Assembly: GCA_003116975.1 (NCBI GenBank)
Contig: BGKB01000002.1
Span: 372,001-436,000, forward strand
Source of the DNA: Aurantiochytrium sp. KH105
Lineage: Eukaryota; Sar; Bigyra; Thraustochytrida; Thraustochytriidae
Length of the DNA stretch: 64,000 nt
Direction: 5' to 3'
Shown: piece after piece, positions 24,101 to 34,183 of the stretch
Layout: every line of letters begins with the position of its first letter
Numbering within the stretch: the first letter of the stretch is position 1
Translations under genes and position numbers: made by a program
Notes under the pieces: generated by a model
What the model was told of the DNA's origin: nothing
What the model saw: the letters and a program-made list of their open reading frames with translations, nothing else
The model's database searches: none

Positions 24101-24998
24101 TGCCAGGCAGACTTTTGCCTGCCCGCCTGCAACTTTTATTAGTATGTGTCGGCAAGGAAGGGAGGGGAGGCAGAGACGGAGCGCCGAGCAGCCAGCCGCG
24201 ATGGCGCGACGGGCCGGCCCTCCCTCCCTCCCTGCCGCCAACCGCCTCGCGCCGACCACCGATGGCTGCGCCGTGCCTCGCACCCGTCGCGGCCGCGCGC
24301 CCTTCATCTCCCTCCCTCGCTCCCTCACAAGCCGCGTGCGCCCTCTCCGCAGTCGCGGCGAACATCCGCCTCCCAAACTCCCCCTTCCCCTCTTTTTCCT
24401 ATTCTCCGGGGTCCGGGTCCCGCAGCGTGGTGGACCCGCAGCTTCCACAGCTCCATGGCCTGGCAGCTGCGCGGGAGCGGCGGCCGGCTCCGATGCCGGG
24501 GCCCGCCGCATCGAAAGCCTGAGCCGCGCGCGAAGAAGGGCGCCCACCGGCCTGGAGGTGAGAGAGATAGCGAGGCGAAGTGGGGGGGGGGGGGAGGAGT
24601 GCGGGGCGTGAGGAAAGAAAGAGCGTGTGGGGAAAGTGAGGAGGGAAGGCGTGAGGCGTGGCAGCCCCCGAGGCAGGGCAGGCGGCTGACTGCGGATAGG
24701 AGTGCGCGGGAGGACCGGACTAGCAGTGGAGAGGCGGGGTGGAAGGAGGAAGACAGCGGGGAAGAAGGACAGAGGGAGGGGGAGAGCGAAAGAGAGCAAA
24801 AGGGGCAGGCCGGAAGTTAGGGAGGGCGGCGGGCGGCGGCAGACAGCTTTCGCTCGCCCGTCTCCTGCGTTCCTGCTTGCTCGGGCGAGCGCGGCGGCGT
24901 GACTGGTGGCCTGGTTGTGCTGGAGGGCCAGGGCTCAGGCTCGGAGCAGACGGGGAGGAGAAAGGAGAAGAAGTTGAAAGAAAGTTTAAAGAATAAAC

Positions 24999-25044
<46 letters not shown>

Positions 25045-25794
25045 GCAAAGAAAGAAAGGAGAGAAAGCAGAGAAGGAGGGTAGGGCAGGGCAGCCTACGA
25101 CCGAGGCAAGCGAGCGAGCAAACCTGGAGCGCGAGGAGCCGCGCGCCTCGCAACGAACGATTGACGCGGGAGCGAGGAGGAGAGGCAGCAAGGACGCGCC
25201 ACGCCGCGACGCGCCGCGCCGCAAGACCCCGCGCGGAGCAGCCCAGGCCCAGCCCGCGCACGCGCCGCGCCGCGCCCCGCGCGCCCGCCCGCTCGCTCGG
25301 CCGCCGCGAACGGCGTCCGTCTCGTCTCGTCTCGTCTCGCCTCATTCACCCACTCCTCCGAGGCAGACAGCCAGCAGAGAGGGCGCAGAGGGGAGAGAGG
25401 CCTGGCCTCTGGCCTCGCCCAGCAAGGCAAGACGGGTCTCGCCCAGGCAAGGCGGCAGGCGGGCCTTGCTCGGCCGCGGCAAGCCAGGCCAGGCCAGGCG
25501 GCCCTGTCCGAGGACAGGGCGCGCGAGCCCGGTCGCGCCGACCGCGGCCGCGGCGCCTGCGTGTCTGTGTCTGCGCGCCTGTGGAGAGAAGCAGGCAGAG
25601 AGATTGTTTGTTCGACAAGGGGGAAAAACACTTGGTTGGGCCCATCGGGGCAGCCGCGCGTGGACGGCCGGGCCGGAGAGCGAGCGAGCGAGCGAACGAG
25701 CACCTTGACGGTGCTGCCTGCCTGCTGACCTGTCTGGCTGGCCCGTTTGGACTGCCCAGTCGGGAGAAAGAAAAAGGCCCTCGCCGACTTCACA
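21126..25794. other. Long gene-free region between ORC2 and AP2-2 (divergent promoters)
   Basis: About 4.7 kb with no recognisable gene. It holds GTTGC pentamers next to the ORC2 start (about 21156-21180), GCTA tetramers near 22604-22632, C-rich tracts (about 23613-23640), a G run near 24581-24592, A/G-rich GAAA/CAAA repeats at about 24977-25060 and several GCTGCT blocks. Open frames of 100-300 codons occur on both strands but are R/A/P/S-rich and unsupported. Like the region upstream of AP2-1, it may be an extended regulatory region or long 5' UTR of the AP2 gene. Confidence 0.5.
24977..25060. repeat. GAAA/CAAA purine-rich repeat tract
   Basis: An interrupted (GAAA)n array with regular CAAA units, purine-rich on the + strand. 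It lies about 750 bp upstream of the AP2-2 start. Confidence 0.85.
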
Positions 25795-27576
25795 ATGTTG
25801 CCCAAGAATGACGCCTCCAGCCAGGCCAAACTTTCGAACACATTCACGGCCGGAGCACAGGGATCCTCTTCGTCCTCGGTGCCTGGAAGTGGCGCAACGG
25901 CGTCAGCCTCGGGCTCCCAGTTTATGTACGTCCCACAAGGAATGCAGTTCTCCCAGCCCATGGGTGGCAATCTCTCAAACATGCAGCTCGTGAACAACCA
26001 ACAGCAACAGCAATCACAACAACAGCAGCAGCAATCACAACAGCAGCAGCAGCAGCTCTTTGATCAATACCAGTCTCAACAGCCGATGCAAAATCCGGTC
26101 TTCATGCAAGTTCCCGTCGGCGCTGGCTATGTCCAAAACGGCCAGTTCTTCCCCGCGCAAACCGACTCAAACAGCTTATCCAACAATCAGGGCGTCTACT
26201 CCATGGTGCAGGTCCCCTATGGACAGGATGGCCAGCTGGCCCAGGGCGCTACCAACTCGCCCAATGTTCAATTCGCCATGCCAATGAACACCAACTCAAA
26301 CGTAAACATGCAGCTCTTCCAGCCCGACATGAATCAAAAGCAGAACGCAGGACCTATTTATGTGCAGCACGGTCAATACCAACCACAGTTCGGTGCCCCA
26401 CTCGAAAACGGCGGCAAGCAGGCCGGCGCGAACAGCGGCAAAAAGAAATCAAAGCAGCAGCAGCAGCAACACCAACACCAACACCAACACCAACAGCAAC
26501 AAATGAGTGCCGAAGCGCAAAGCGCTCTGCCCGTGCAGGGCACCATGCACGACCCTCTCAGGCATCGTCACATCGAGTCCAAATACAATGGTGTCTATTG
26601 GCATCGCCGGACGCGCTCGTGGACATCCAAGATATGGAATAGACCCATTGGCCGCAGTGAACATCTTGGCACCTTCAGTTCGGAGCTACGGGCAGCTCTG
26701 AGCTACGACATCAAGGCAGTCAAGTACTATGGTCATGGATTCGATAGTCTAAACATTCCCGATGAGCGCGATCGTGCGCGGCTACTGTGGGCGCTAACGC
26801 AACCTCGTATTCGTGACTCGGCTCGCCTCACCTATCTGCTCAATAATCCTGACGCAGCCATCAAGATGCTTTCGGTGCGCAACAATCGCCGCAGAGGCCA
26901 GACGAGTAATGCCTCCACCACGACTAACAACAAGCGGTCCCGAAAAAACGAAACTCCCAGCAAAAGTGGATCAACGAACAGCGGAAGCTCTTCAAACGGT
27001 AGTTCCAATGACCTTGGCACTCCTTCAGGCTCTGGATCAGGATCCGGCTCTGGCTCTGGCCCCGGATCCAGGTCAAGATCCAGGTCCAGGTCAGGCTCCG
27101 GGTCAGGGTCCGGATCCGGGTCTGGGTCCGGGTCCGGATCCGGGTCCGGATCCGGGTCCGGATCCGGGTCCGGAGCAACTTCTTCGTCTGCAACAAACTC
27201 AGCTCCGGTCACCCTCATTGGTAGTGCTCACATTGCTGACGGCGAAAATCAACTGCGGGAAGCTGACGCAGGCAAAGACGCTGCAGAAAATGCCGCGAGC
27301 TCGGGCAGCGCTAGCGGCTCATCCTCTGGCTCATTTGGCAAGCGCTCTGCGTCCACCTCGAGCTCCCGCCAGAAAAAGAGACGCAAATCCGGACCTAAAA
27401 GCAAAGATTCTGCAAAGACTGCGGAGCGTAATGATGCTAGAAGCAACGATGCGGACGATGACACGGCAACGTCTTCCACTCTTGTTCGAGCTATTTCCTC
27501 AAACGCTGCCTATGCGAATATGGGGTCCAAGTCTCGCGAGAAGACGGTCACCAGTGCACGTCCACCTCATGCTTAA
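25795..27576 (+). CDS. AP2/ERF-domain DNA-binding protein (AP2-2)
   Basis: A predicted transcription factor of 593 residues. I chose the ATG at 25795 (acaATGttg); an in-frame ATG at 25747 would add a 16-residue leader. The AP2 domain spans about residues 262-322: SKYNGVYWHRRTRSWTSKIW, then LGTFSSELRAALSYDIKAVK. The N-terminal part is rich in Gln, Asn, Pro and Met (poly-Q near 26000-26055, KKKSKQQQQQHQHQH just before the domain), as in activation regions. The C-terminal part has an S-G dipeptide array coded by a TCCGGA/TCCGGG repeat at about 27028-27175, then basic patches (RQKKRRKSGPKSK) that may direct nuclear import. The architecture matches AP2-1 on the other strand: glutamine/asparagine front, one AP2, Ser-Gly tail. 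DNA targets are unknown. Confidence 0.92.
   Translation: MLPKNDASSQAKLSNTFTAGAQGSSSSSVPGSGATASASGSQFMYVPQGMQFSQPMGGNLSNMQLVNNQQQQQSQQQQQQSQQQQQQLFDQYQSQQPMQNPVFMQVPVGAGYVQNGQFFPAQTDSNSLSNNQGVYSMVQVPYGQDGQLAQGATNSPNVQFAMPMNTNSNVNMQLFQPDMNQKQNAGPIYVQHGQYQPQFGAPLENGGKQAGANSGKKKSKQQQQQHQHQHQHQQQQMSAEAQSALPVQGTMHDPLRHRHIESKYNGVYWHRRTRSWTSKIWNRPIGRSEHLGTFSSELRAALSYDIKAVKYYGHGFDSLNIPDERDRARLLWALTQPRIRDSARLTYLLNNPDAAIKMLSVRNNRRRGQTSNASTTTNNKRSRKNETPSKSGSTNSGSSSNGSSNDLGTPSGSGSGSGSGSGPGSRSRSRSRSGSGSGSGSGSGSGSGSGSGSGSGSGSGATSSSATNSAPVTLIGSAHIADGENQLREADAGKDAAENAASSGSASGSSSGSFGKRSASTSSSRQKKRRKSGPKSKDSAKTAERNDARSNDADDDTATSSTLVRAISSNAAYANMGSKSREKTVTSARPPHA
27028..27175. repeat. Ser-Gly coding hexanucleotide repeat in AP2-2
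   Basis: TCCGGA/TCCGGG-type units, interrupted by AGG-containing units, encode (SG)n and (SR)n dipeptides. The array is in frame and so tolerated in the protein, but is prone to length change. Confidence 0.9.
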
Positions 27577-27842
27577 CGACAGCCTCTCCGCACCCCCCTT
27601 TTACTCACTTTGAAACTGTTTACCTTGAATCATCTCCAAACCTTTCCTGTTCGCTTTCTTCTCTTTCTCTTATTTCTCGTTCAGCACATGCGCCAACACC
27701 GTGTCGTCGCACACGTCTGGGCATTATTTAGCCCACAATGATTTTATTCTTGTTTGCAATTCTTCATGGAGTAGGCCTATTGCAGCATCGGCCTTCAAAG
27801 CTACTTGACGCTACATATTTTGTTGACAAGGCCAAAGCTTAC

Positions 27843-27866
27843 GATCGATCGATCGATCGATCGATC
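27843..27866. repeat. (GATC)n microsatellite
   Basis: Six tandem units of self-complementary GATC, upstream of Atg6. It is the same unit as the array at 5712-5731. Confidence 0.95.
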
Positions 27867-28117
27867 GTTGGTGGAGATCTTTCCATGTCTGGCACTCTGT
27901 CATCACGATCGATCACGATAAAATAGGCAAAAAAAAAAATCATCAGCTGAGGATCGAAGAAAGACAGGCCTAAATTGTTTTAGAGATCAAACGCTCGCTT
28001 ACTTGCAAAGCCTGCGGGCACGTTTGCTCGCCTGCACGGCCTCAACCGCGCAAGGCAACAAAGGCATCGTCGCCTTGGTCTCACGCCTTCGTCTCACGTG
28101 AGCGAGCGAGTGAGGAA

Positions 28118-28148
28118 GCAAGCAGGCAAGCAAGCAAGCAAGCAAGCA
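28118..28148. repeat. (CAAG)n repeat in the Atg6 leader
   Basis: About seven AAGC units end ten bases before the Atg6 ATG, so the array is probably transcribed as part of the 5' UTR. Confidence 0.9.
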
Positions 28149-28157
28149 GAAAGCAAC

Positions 28158-29237
28158 ATGGCTGCCACCGCCCAGGAGGTCGAGGCGCACAAGGTGCTCG
28201 TCGATATTCTAGACAGCTTTGCGGCTGCCAACGGTCACGTCGACGTAGAAGAAGTCCAACGACAGCTGGACGCCAGCCTCGAAGCCGCACAAGAACGTCT
28301 TCCTCTTCAAAAGGATTTTCTTCGCACGGCCCAAAACGCCAGCAACGCAGCCAGTTCGAACGACATCACTACAAGCAGCAGCAAAAGCGATAATGACGCG
28401 GACGATACCCACCAAGAAACTCGCGAAACAGATAATAAAATGGACGAACTCGAAAAATTCGATGAGGCCCAACTTCGACGCGACATCAAGAGTCTTGAAC
28501 AAGAATTTGCGGCCCTCGCACAGAACCTCGATCAAGTCAAGGCCCTCGAAGCCGAAACGCGGGAACTCCAAGATGCAAGCTGGCGGAGACACGCTCTTGC
28601 GCAGTCCGCTGCACAGCAATCAGCCGAATCGCTCGAATCGCTCCAAACACGCATCGACACGGCGCACGGCCGCAGACTCGCCCTTATGCAAACACATGTT
28701 CTCAACGATGCCTTTTGTATTTGGTACGACGATGACTTCGGCGTCATTAATGGTCTTCGTCTCGGACGACTCCCATCTGTACCCGTTGAGTGGTCTGAGA
28801 TTAATGCGGCTTGGGGCCAGGCTGCCCTTTTGCTGGCCACGCTCGCCACGGAAGTTAATTTTTCCTTTAGCAAATATCGTGTCGTGCCAATGGGCTCTGC
28901 TAGCAAGCTCGCCAAGGTCGGCAACGAGCGCACGAGCTACGAGCTCTTCCACACCAGCAACTATACTTTTTTCAAAAGCTCATTTGAAAATGCCATGATC
29001 TGCATCCTTTACTGCGTCCGTGAGCTCGGCGAGCATGCCGAAAAGACAGATCGTACCATGTGCCTGCCTTACGCAATCGACGGCGACAAGGTCGGGGGGC
29101 TTTCTGTACGCATTGGTGGATCCGATGAAGTCTGGACTCGGGCGCTGAAAAATTTTCTCGCTGATCTCAAATGGCTTCTCGCCTGGAGCTCGAAGCGGAT
29201 TCGCGCTCCGCTCACCCGCCAGATCTCGAATTCGTAA
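28158..29237 (+). CDS. ATG6: Beclin 1 / Atg6 autophagy protein
   Basis: Core subunit of the class III PI3-kinase (Vps34) complex that starts autophagosome formation and serves endosomal sorting. The start is MAATAQEVEAHKVLV (28158, aacATGg). Residues about 95-175 form the coiled coil (RDIKSLEQEFAALAQNLDQV). From about 180 the evolutionarily conserved/BARA domain follows the family closely: LNDAFCIWYDDDFGVINGLR, LGRLPSVPVEWSEINAAWGQ, FSKYRVVPMGSASKLAK and WTRALKNFLADLKWLLAWSS. At 359 residues it is shorter than yeast Atg6 or human Beclin 1 (about 450-560), because the N-terminal region before the coiled coil is reduced to some 90 residues and shows no obvious BH3 motif. It is one uninterrupted exon and ends convergently with the metalloprotease gene. 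Confidence 0.96.
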   Translation: MAATAQEVEAHKVLVDILDSFAAANGHVDVEEVQRQLDASLEAAQERLPLQKDFLRTAQNASNAASSNDITTSSSKSDNDADDTHQETRETDNKMDELEKFDEAQLRRDIKSLEQEFAALAQNLDQVKALEAETRELQDASWRRHALAQSAAQQSAESLESLQTRIDTAHGRRLALMQTHVLNDAFCIWYDDDFGVINGLRLGRLPSVPVEWSEINAAWGQAALLLATLATEVNFSFSKYRVVPMGSASKLAKVGNERTSYELFHTSNYTFFKSSFENAMICILYCVRELGEHAEKTDRTMCLPYAIDGDKVGGLSVRIGGSDEVWTRALKNFLADLKWLLAWSSKRIRAPLTRQISNS

Positions 29238-29745
29238 GGAGAGACAGAAAAAAAGGGGAGGCGGGGAGGGGGGGGAGGGGGCCTAAAGGCTTAACACCGC
29301 ATGCATTGTCACCGCAAAGCATGCACAGTTTCAACAAAGGGCCAAACGGATCGCCTAATTTGTACGTGTATGCTTTTCTCCTCCAATATACGGCAATCAA
29401 GGTTGGACGACAACATTGATCGGCCGGGTGTACGAGTGTGCAGCGGATCACATGTTCAAACTACAGACGCGATTGGGCACCGATCCTACTTCTTCTCCAT
29501 TGTAATTATATATATTTTTTGGCTGGTTCGAAGACAGACAAAACATTGATGGACTTTTACATAAATTGACACACACACATACATAAAAAAAAATAGCCCG
29601 AATCAAGCCACCTAAAGCCAAAGCCAAAGGAGGAAGAGAGAGGGTGAGACAAAGAGGAAGAAATGGAGACAGGGGCGTCCTCGGGTAAAGGTAAGACGCA
29701 GAAAGGGCATTCTCCAGGAGAAAGGAAAAGGGTGAAATAGCGTCT
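29238..29745. other. Convergent 3' region, Atg6 / metalloprotease
   Basis: About 500 bp containing both 3' UTRs: a G/A-rich run just after the Atg6 stop, a CACACATACATA stretch with an A run near 29585, and A/G-rich sequence near the metalloprotease stop. No gene is recognised. Confidence 0.5.
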
Positions 29746-32315
29746 TCAAAGATCCGTAGCAGCACGAATACGTGAGCCTTCCGTTTGGACATTCGGCGTG
29801 TCCACGGCCTCGATGTGCTTGTCCACATAAAGTGAACCGGCGCCCTCGTGGTAATAGGCCTGAACAAAGTCGGCATTAGCGTTCTTCCAGCGCTTGGGAT
29901 GGCGAATGTTGCGCCGCAGCCAAAAGACCACCATGGCCAAGAGTGCCAATGCAACGACTGCGCCAAAACTCGCCAGCGCTACGATGACCAAGTTTATATC
30001 GCTGGTCGTGTCGTCGTCTGGACTTTGCACCGGAGCGAGATTTTGCGGCGCCGCAGACTGCACCAACAAAGAGAGAACCTGTGGCGGCGCAGCGCCCATG
30101 TATCCAAGCACCGGGTCTGCGGAAGTGCGGATGGCTTGCTGCACGCGCAGCCCATCCTCAGCGGAGATATAGGCCATCTTGATGTTCACGTCAATGTTGT
30201 CTCCGTACATTGTAACGAGATCTTCACCGAGGTTTTCTGCAAAAACAACGAGTCCGCCTGCGCCCGTCTCAGCCAATACTGCGGCCTTGACGTCAAATGT
30301 GCAATCTCCACGCCCCACGAGCACGATATCGGTCGATTGGAACTGCACAGCACTACCAGTCAAGGACTCACACGCCGTCCCGTTGAGCTCGCGCCATGTC
30401 ATTTCCTCAGGATTGCCGTATCCGCTCAGCTGCATACCAATGCGCGACCCAGTGTAGTTGAGCGGCTCGTCCCCGAAAACGAGAGCTGCCGGCGCTGGCC
30501 GACAGGAATCTGCGCTTCCGTCGTCCAGCGTTGGGCAGAAACCTCCCATGCAGTAGTAGCCTCGAGAGATGTTGGTACCAAGCCGTTCCACGGCATATGG
30601 CGTGGTCTCCTCGCATACTGTATTGGACGGGCCGAATTTGTCGCTGGGGCAGGCGTCGAGATCCATGATAAGGGTCAGCTCCTCGCACAGCTCCTCGCGT
30701 CGGTATCTCTCATTGAATTGGATGCGCCCATTGTACTCGGGCAAGTCATAATCCATAAGACCGCCCGTTTGACCCTGGCCATCTTCGAAACTGTGCGACA
30801 TGCCAAAGTTGTGCCCGAGCTCGTGAGCAAAGGTCCGCCACGTGTGCGAGTGCATTGACGTCACTGCCACATTAATCCCAAGCGAATTGCAAATCGTGCC
30901 TCGCCGTGGCTGGCCCTCGTCCGGGGTCAACGCCCATGCCACGCCTACGACGCCAGGCGCCTCATAGCACGCTGTGAGCAGGTGCCAGTGCGGCTGGCTG
31001 GACAAACCGTTCGAGGTGAGGGTGCCATCATCGAAATGCGAAGTCTGCGCCGACCTGCTGCTGGCGGCCGACGCCGAAGTCTCGAGCGCGAAACTAAAGG
31101 CCGTCATAGCCTCCAGCGGCTGCAAGATTCCGCACAACAGGTCAGCCACTGCACACGTCCCGCTCCCGTCATCTGTCAATGAGCATTTGCAGTTCGAGTC
31201 GTAGGCGCAAAAGGTGCCCAGCTCCCCCCCCGGAGAGGCTTCCAAATAGGTCATGTACGAGCTATTCGCAGCGTCGCTCTCGAGCGGTTCTGTGACGAGC
31301 AGGATCTGCGCCACCTCCACCTGAATATGGACCTGATGATGGTAAATCATGTTCGTCGAGGCTACGATCGCCTCGACAGCCCGCAAGGTGAGCTCTTCCG
31401 ACTTGTTGAAAGCAATGACAAACCCGGCGTCGACGACAATGCCAATCTTCATAAACTGAATTTCGTCTTCCCCGGGGTAGCATCCCGACCAGAACTTGGG
31501 CGGATTTGCGTACAGCTCCTGCGTCTCGGCAAGCGCACGCGGGCCGCTCGCGTCCCTGTCTTGCTGCTTCTTTGCGGTTCTCTCCGTGGAAGTCGTGCTT
31601 GTGCCGCTCGCGCTTGCTGCGAAAACATGCTTGTCATCAAGTTCCATGGGGTGCGCATGCGAGGAGAGCGGGACGTGGAGCGAGGGGTCCCGGTTCACCT
31701 GCTTGATGGCCTCGACGCCCTCCGTGTCGAGGCGCAGAGCGCCGCACGCGTGCGCCGATCCATCGGTCATGCCCCTGCGGGACAAAACGTGTTCATCCCA
31801 GGCCATGGAGCCCAAGATGCGCCGGTGCGTGGCGTTCAGCGAATTGGCAGCCATGCCAAAGGGCTGCACGAGCAGGTACTCTTGCAGGCCATGGTGGGCG
31901 CGGACTGCGTGCACCACGCCTTGCGCCAGCTCCGTGGCCACCACCCAGCCGTCTGGCAGCACGCGCGAGAAGCTCGCCGTCACGGGCGTCGCGCCCGGGG
32001 AGGTCTGCTCCACGCCGACCGCGGTGCTGCGGAAGACCTCCGTGCTGGCCAGGCCGCCGTTGTTCGCCCGGAGCTTCTCGTACACGTGCTCCTCGCCGTT
32101 CTCGTCCACGAAGCGCAAGACGGCGCTCAAGGCGTCGCGGCTCACCTCCAGGCGCACATCCTCCGCCCGCGCGAAGTCCCCGTCGTCAGCCTGCGCAGCC
32201 GCCGCCGCCGCCGCGCCGCCGCCGCCAGCGCGTGCAGCGCGTGCAGCAGCCTTGGTCGTCCTGATGTGGCGCGCGCCGGCCAGCTGCGGCAGCGCGGCCA
32301 GCAGCGCGGCCAGCG

Positions 32316-32346
<31 letters not shown>

Positions 32347-32361
32347 TCCGGGCCGCCGCAT
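29746..32361 (-). CDS. Membrane-anchored HExxH zinc metalloprotease with PA domain (reprolysin/ADAM-like)
   Basis: An 871-residue type I membrane protein. A Leu/Ala-rich signal peptide covers about residues 1-30. A propeptide-like region follows, and then the catalytic domain, with the zinc motif HELGHNFGMSH at 513-523 and a likely Met-turn (GGLMDY) just after it. The HExxHxxGxxH form with a Met-turn is typical of metzincins; the HELGHN core is closest to the reprolysin (M12B) group, though gametolysin-like M11 enzymes cannot be excluded. A protease-associated (PA) domain lies at about 665-760 (VLVGRGDCTFDVKAAV, GAGGLVVFAENLGED). A single membrane helix follows (VIVALASFGAVVALALLAMV, about 795-816), with a short cytoplasmic tail. 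It probably cleaves extracellular or lumenal proteins at the surface or in endosomes. It shares a 1.8-kb divergent upstream region with the DnaJ gene. Confidence 0.9.
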
Positions 32362-34183
32362 GCTCCTCGCCGGGTCGTCGCCTCGCCTCGCCTCGCCCGC
32401 CTCGCCCCGCGTCGCCGCGGTCTGCCGCGTTCGCCCTCTGCTCTGCCTTCGCTGCCTGGCCCGGCGGTCTCGGCGGGGGCGGCACGTGCTGGGCTGGGAG
32501 TGCCGGGGGCTAGATAGAGAGATAGAGATAGCTTATAGCTAGCTAGCTAGCTCTAGCCGCAGCAGAGGCAGGGCTGGCACGGCACGCCGAACTGACTGTG
32601 AACTACCCGGCACTTTGGCTACACTGCCATTCATACCTACTAGAACTGCTTGGCCTGCCTGGGCTGGCTGCGCTGTCACAAATCACGCGCGCACGCTAGC
32701 ACGCTAGCACGCACGCACGCACGCACACAACGCAAACGACCCGACCCGGCCCGACCCGACCCGAAGCAAACAAACACAAGACCGGGACAGCAAACGCAAC
32801 GCATCCTTCATCCGCTGTGTGTGTGTCTGCCACCATGGCAAGTGCAGTGTAGGCCTAGTGCTTCCGTCGTAATGAAAAAGGAGTCCCATTCGGGCCGAAT
32901 GGGGCCGGGAAGAACTTGATGGCAGAGCTGCCTGGGCCCGGAGAGACGTGCAGACCCGACGAGGAGACGCGCTCTACTGTCGCGAAGACATGCCTACCAC
33001 GGCGGCCGGACCCACGCTCCTCGCGCTCGCGAGCTCAAGGGGCGGGGGGAGGCGGAGTCCTTGCCCGCCTGGTTACTGTCAGTCGCCCTTCCTTCCTTCC
33101 TCGCTCTGCACGTGGAAGCTAGGCCAGGCACCCCCGCGGCGTGAAGTACGTGCGCTGGCAGTTGCACGGAATGCGGAGCCGCGGTGCAGCCGAAAAGGGG
33201 GCTCTCGGGATGGTATATAGACTGGGTTCATCACAGAGGTCGACGAAGTGAAGTATAACGCAAGCATAGGCTTTGTGCTTGCGTGCGTGGGTGCGTGCGT
33301 GACCGAAATATGTTTACTACGTGAACCGGCGGAGGGTGCAAGATACGGTGAGATGCGTTCCACGACATGAACGAGAAGGCGATCACGAGATTGTAATCGT
33401 GTTTGCGCCGCGCGACAGAACAAACAGATAATGTGCTTGCGCTTTTATCACGACCGGCTCTGATACATGAACTTATGTGCATTGTGCTTTCATTTTTTAG
33501 ATCTGCTGTGATCAAAAAGTCTTGATCTCACTCATCGTTCTTAATGACAATGAGTAAAAGCGATTCTACGATTTCCTTCGTAACACAAAAGGAGAGGTCT
33601 GCAACACAGACAACAAGGACCCCTCAAGCCGAAGGGACGATGGACGTGAGCTGTCGGCGGCGCAAACCCTTGCGTTATTGGCAGCGCAAGTTGCGTAGTA
33701 GGTCGCAAACTCGCAACTTACTATCTTAGAATCCATGCTAACTCCGGCTGGTGGGCTCAAGCCACCTTAGCTGGTGGCACTTCAACTGAACACATTGTAT
33801 AGCCTACTACATCTGTCTTCCCAAGGCCTAAGCCGATGATTGCACATCCTGAGAGTGAGAGCGCGCGTGGTCGGTTGAATCTCGTGCATGTCCTTTGATC
33901 ACCAAAGTTGGGTTGCGACTGCCTTCCTGCCGACTGTTGCCTGACTGACAAGTGGATGACTGACAAGTGAACGACTGACAGAGCTAGCTGACAGTGACTG
34001 ACTGACTCTGACAGTGACTGACTGACTGTTAACGACGCAACCATCAGAGCAGTAGCAGCCGAGAGCGACCAGCGCACTAACGACACCGGCAAAGCGCCTT
34101 TGGTTTGGGCGGAGCGGGCGCGCGAGTGAGCGAGTGCGAAGCGGCTCGCGACCTCAGGGCGGGCGGGCGCGGGGGGAAGGAAG
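32362..34183. other. Divergent intergenic region, metalloprotease / DnaJ
   Basis: About 1.8 kb. It includes GCTA tetramers near 32531-32552, CACG and CCCGAC short runs near 32700-32765, a GTGTGT stretch near 32816 and a degenerate TGAC array (about 33940-34030) shortly upstream of the DnaJ-protein start. No protein or RNA gene is recognised. Confidence 0.5.
33940..34030. repeat. Degenerate (TGAC)n array
   Basis: Many TGAC/TGACTGAC units with interruptions, about 150 bp upstream of the start codon at 34184. Confidence 0.8.

Larger units (their letters stand above)
27577..28157. other. Intergenic region between AP2-2 and Atg6
   Basis: About 580 bp with pyrimidine-rich 3' UTR sequence, a GATC microsatellite (27843-27866), an A run near 27930 and a CAAG repeat immediately before the Atg6 start codon. 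No gene is seen. Confidence 0.5.

Noticed and set aside
29848-30858. 336-codon + strand frame within the metalloprotease gene
   Set aside because: Antisense to the conserved catalytic and PA domains; no family resemblance.
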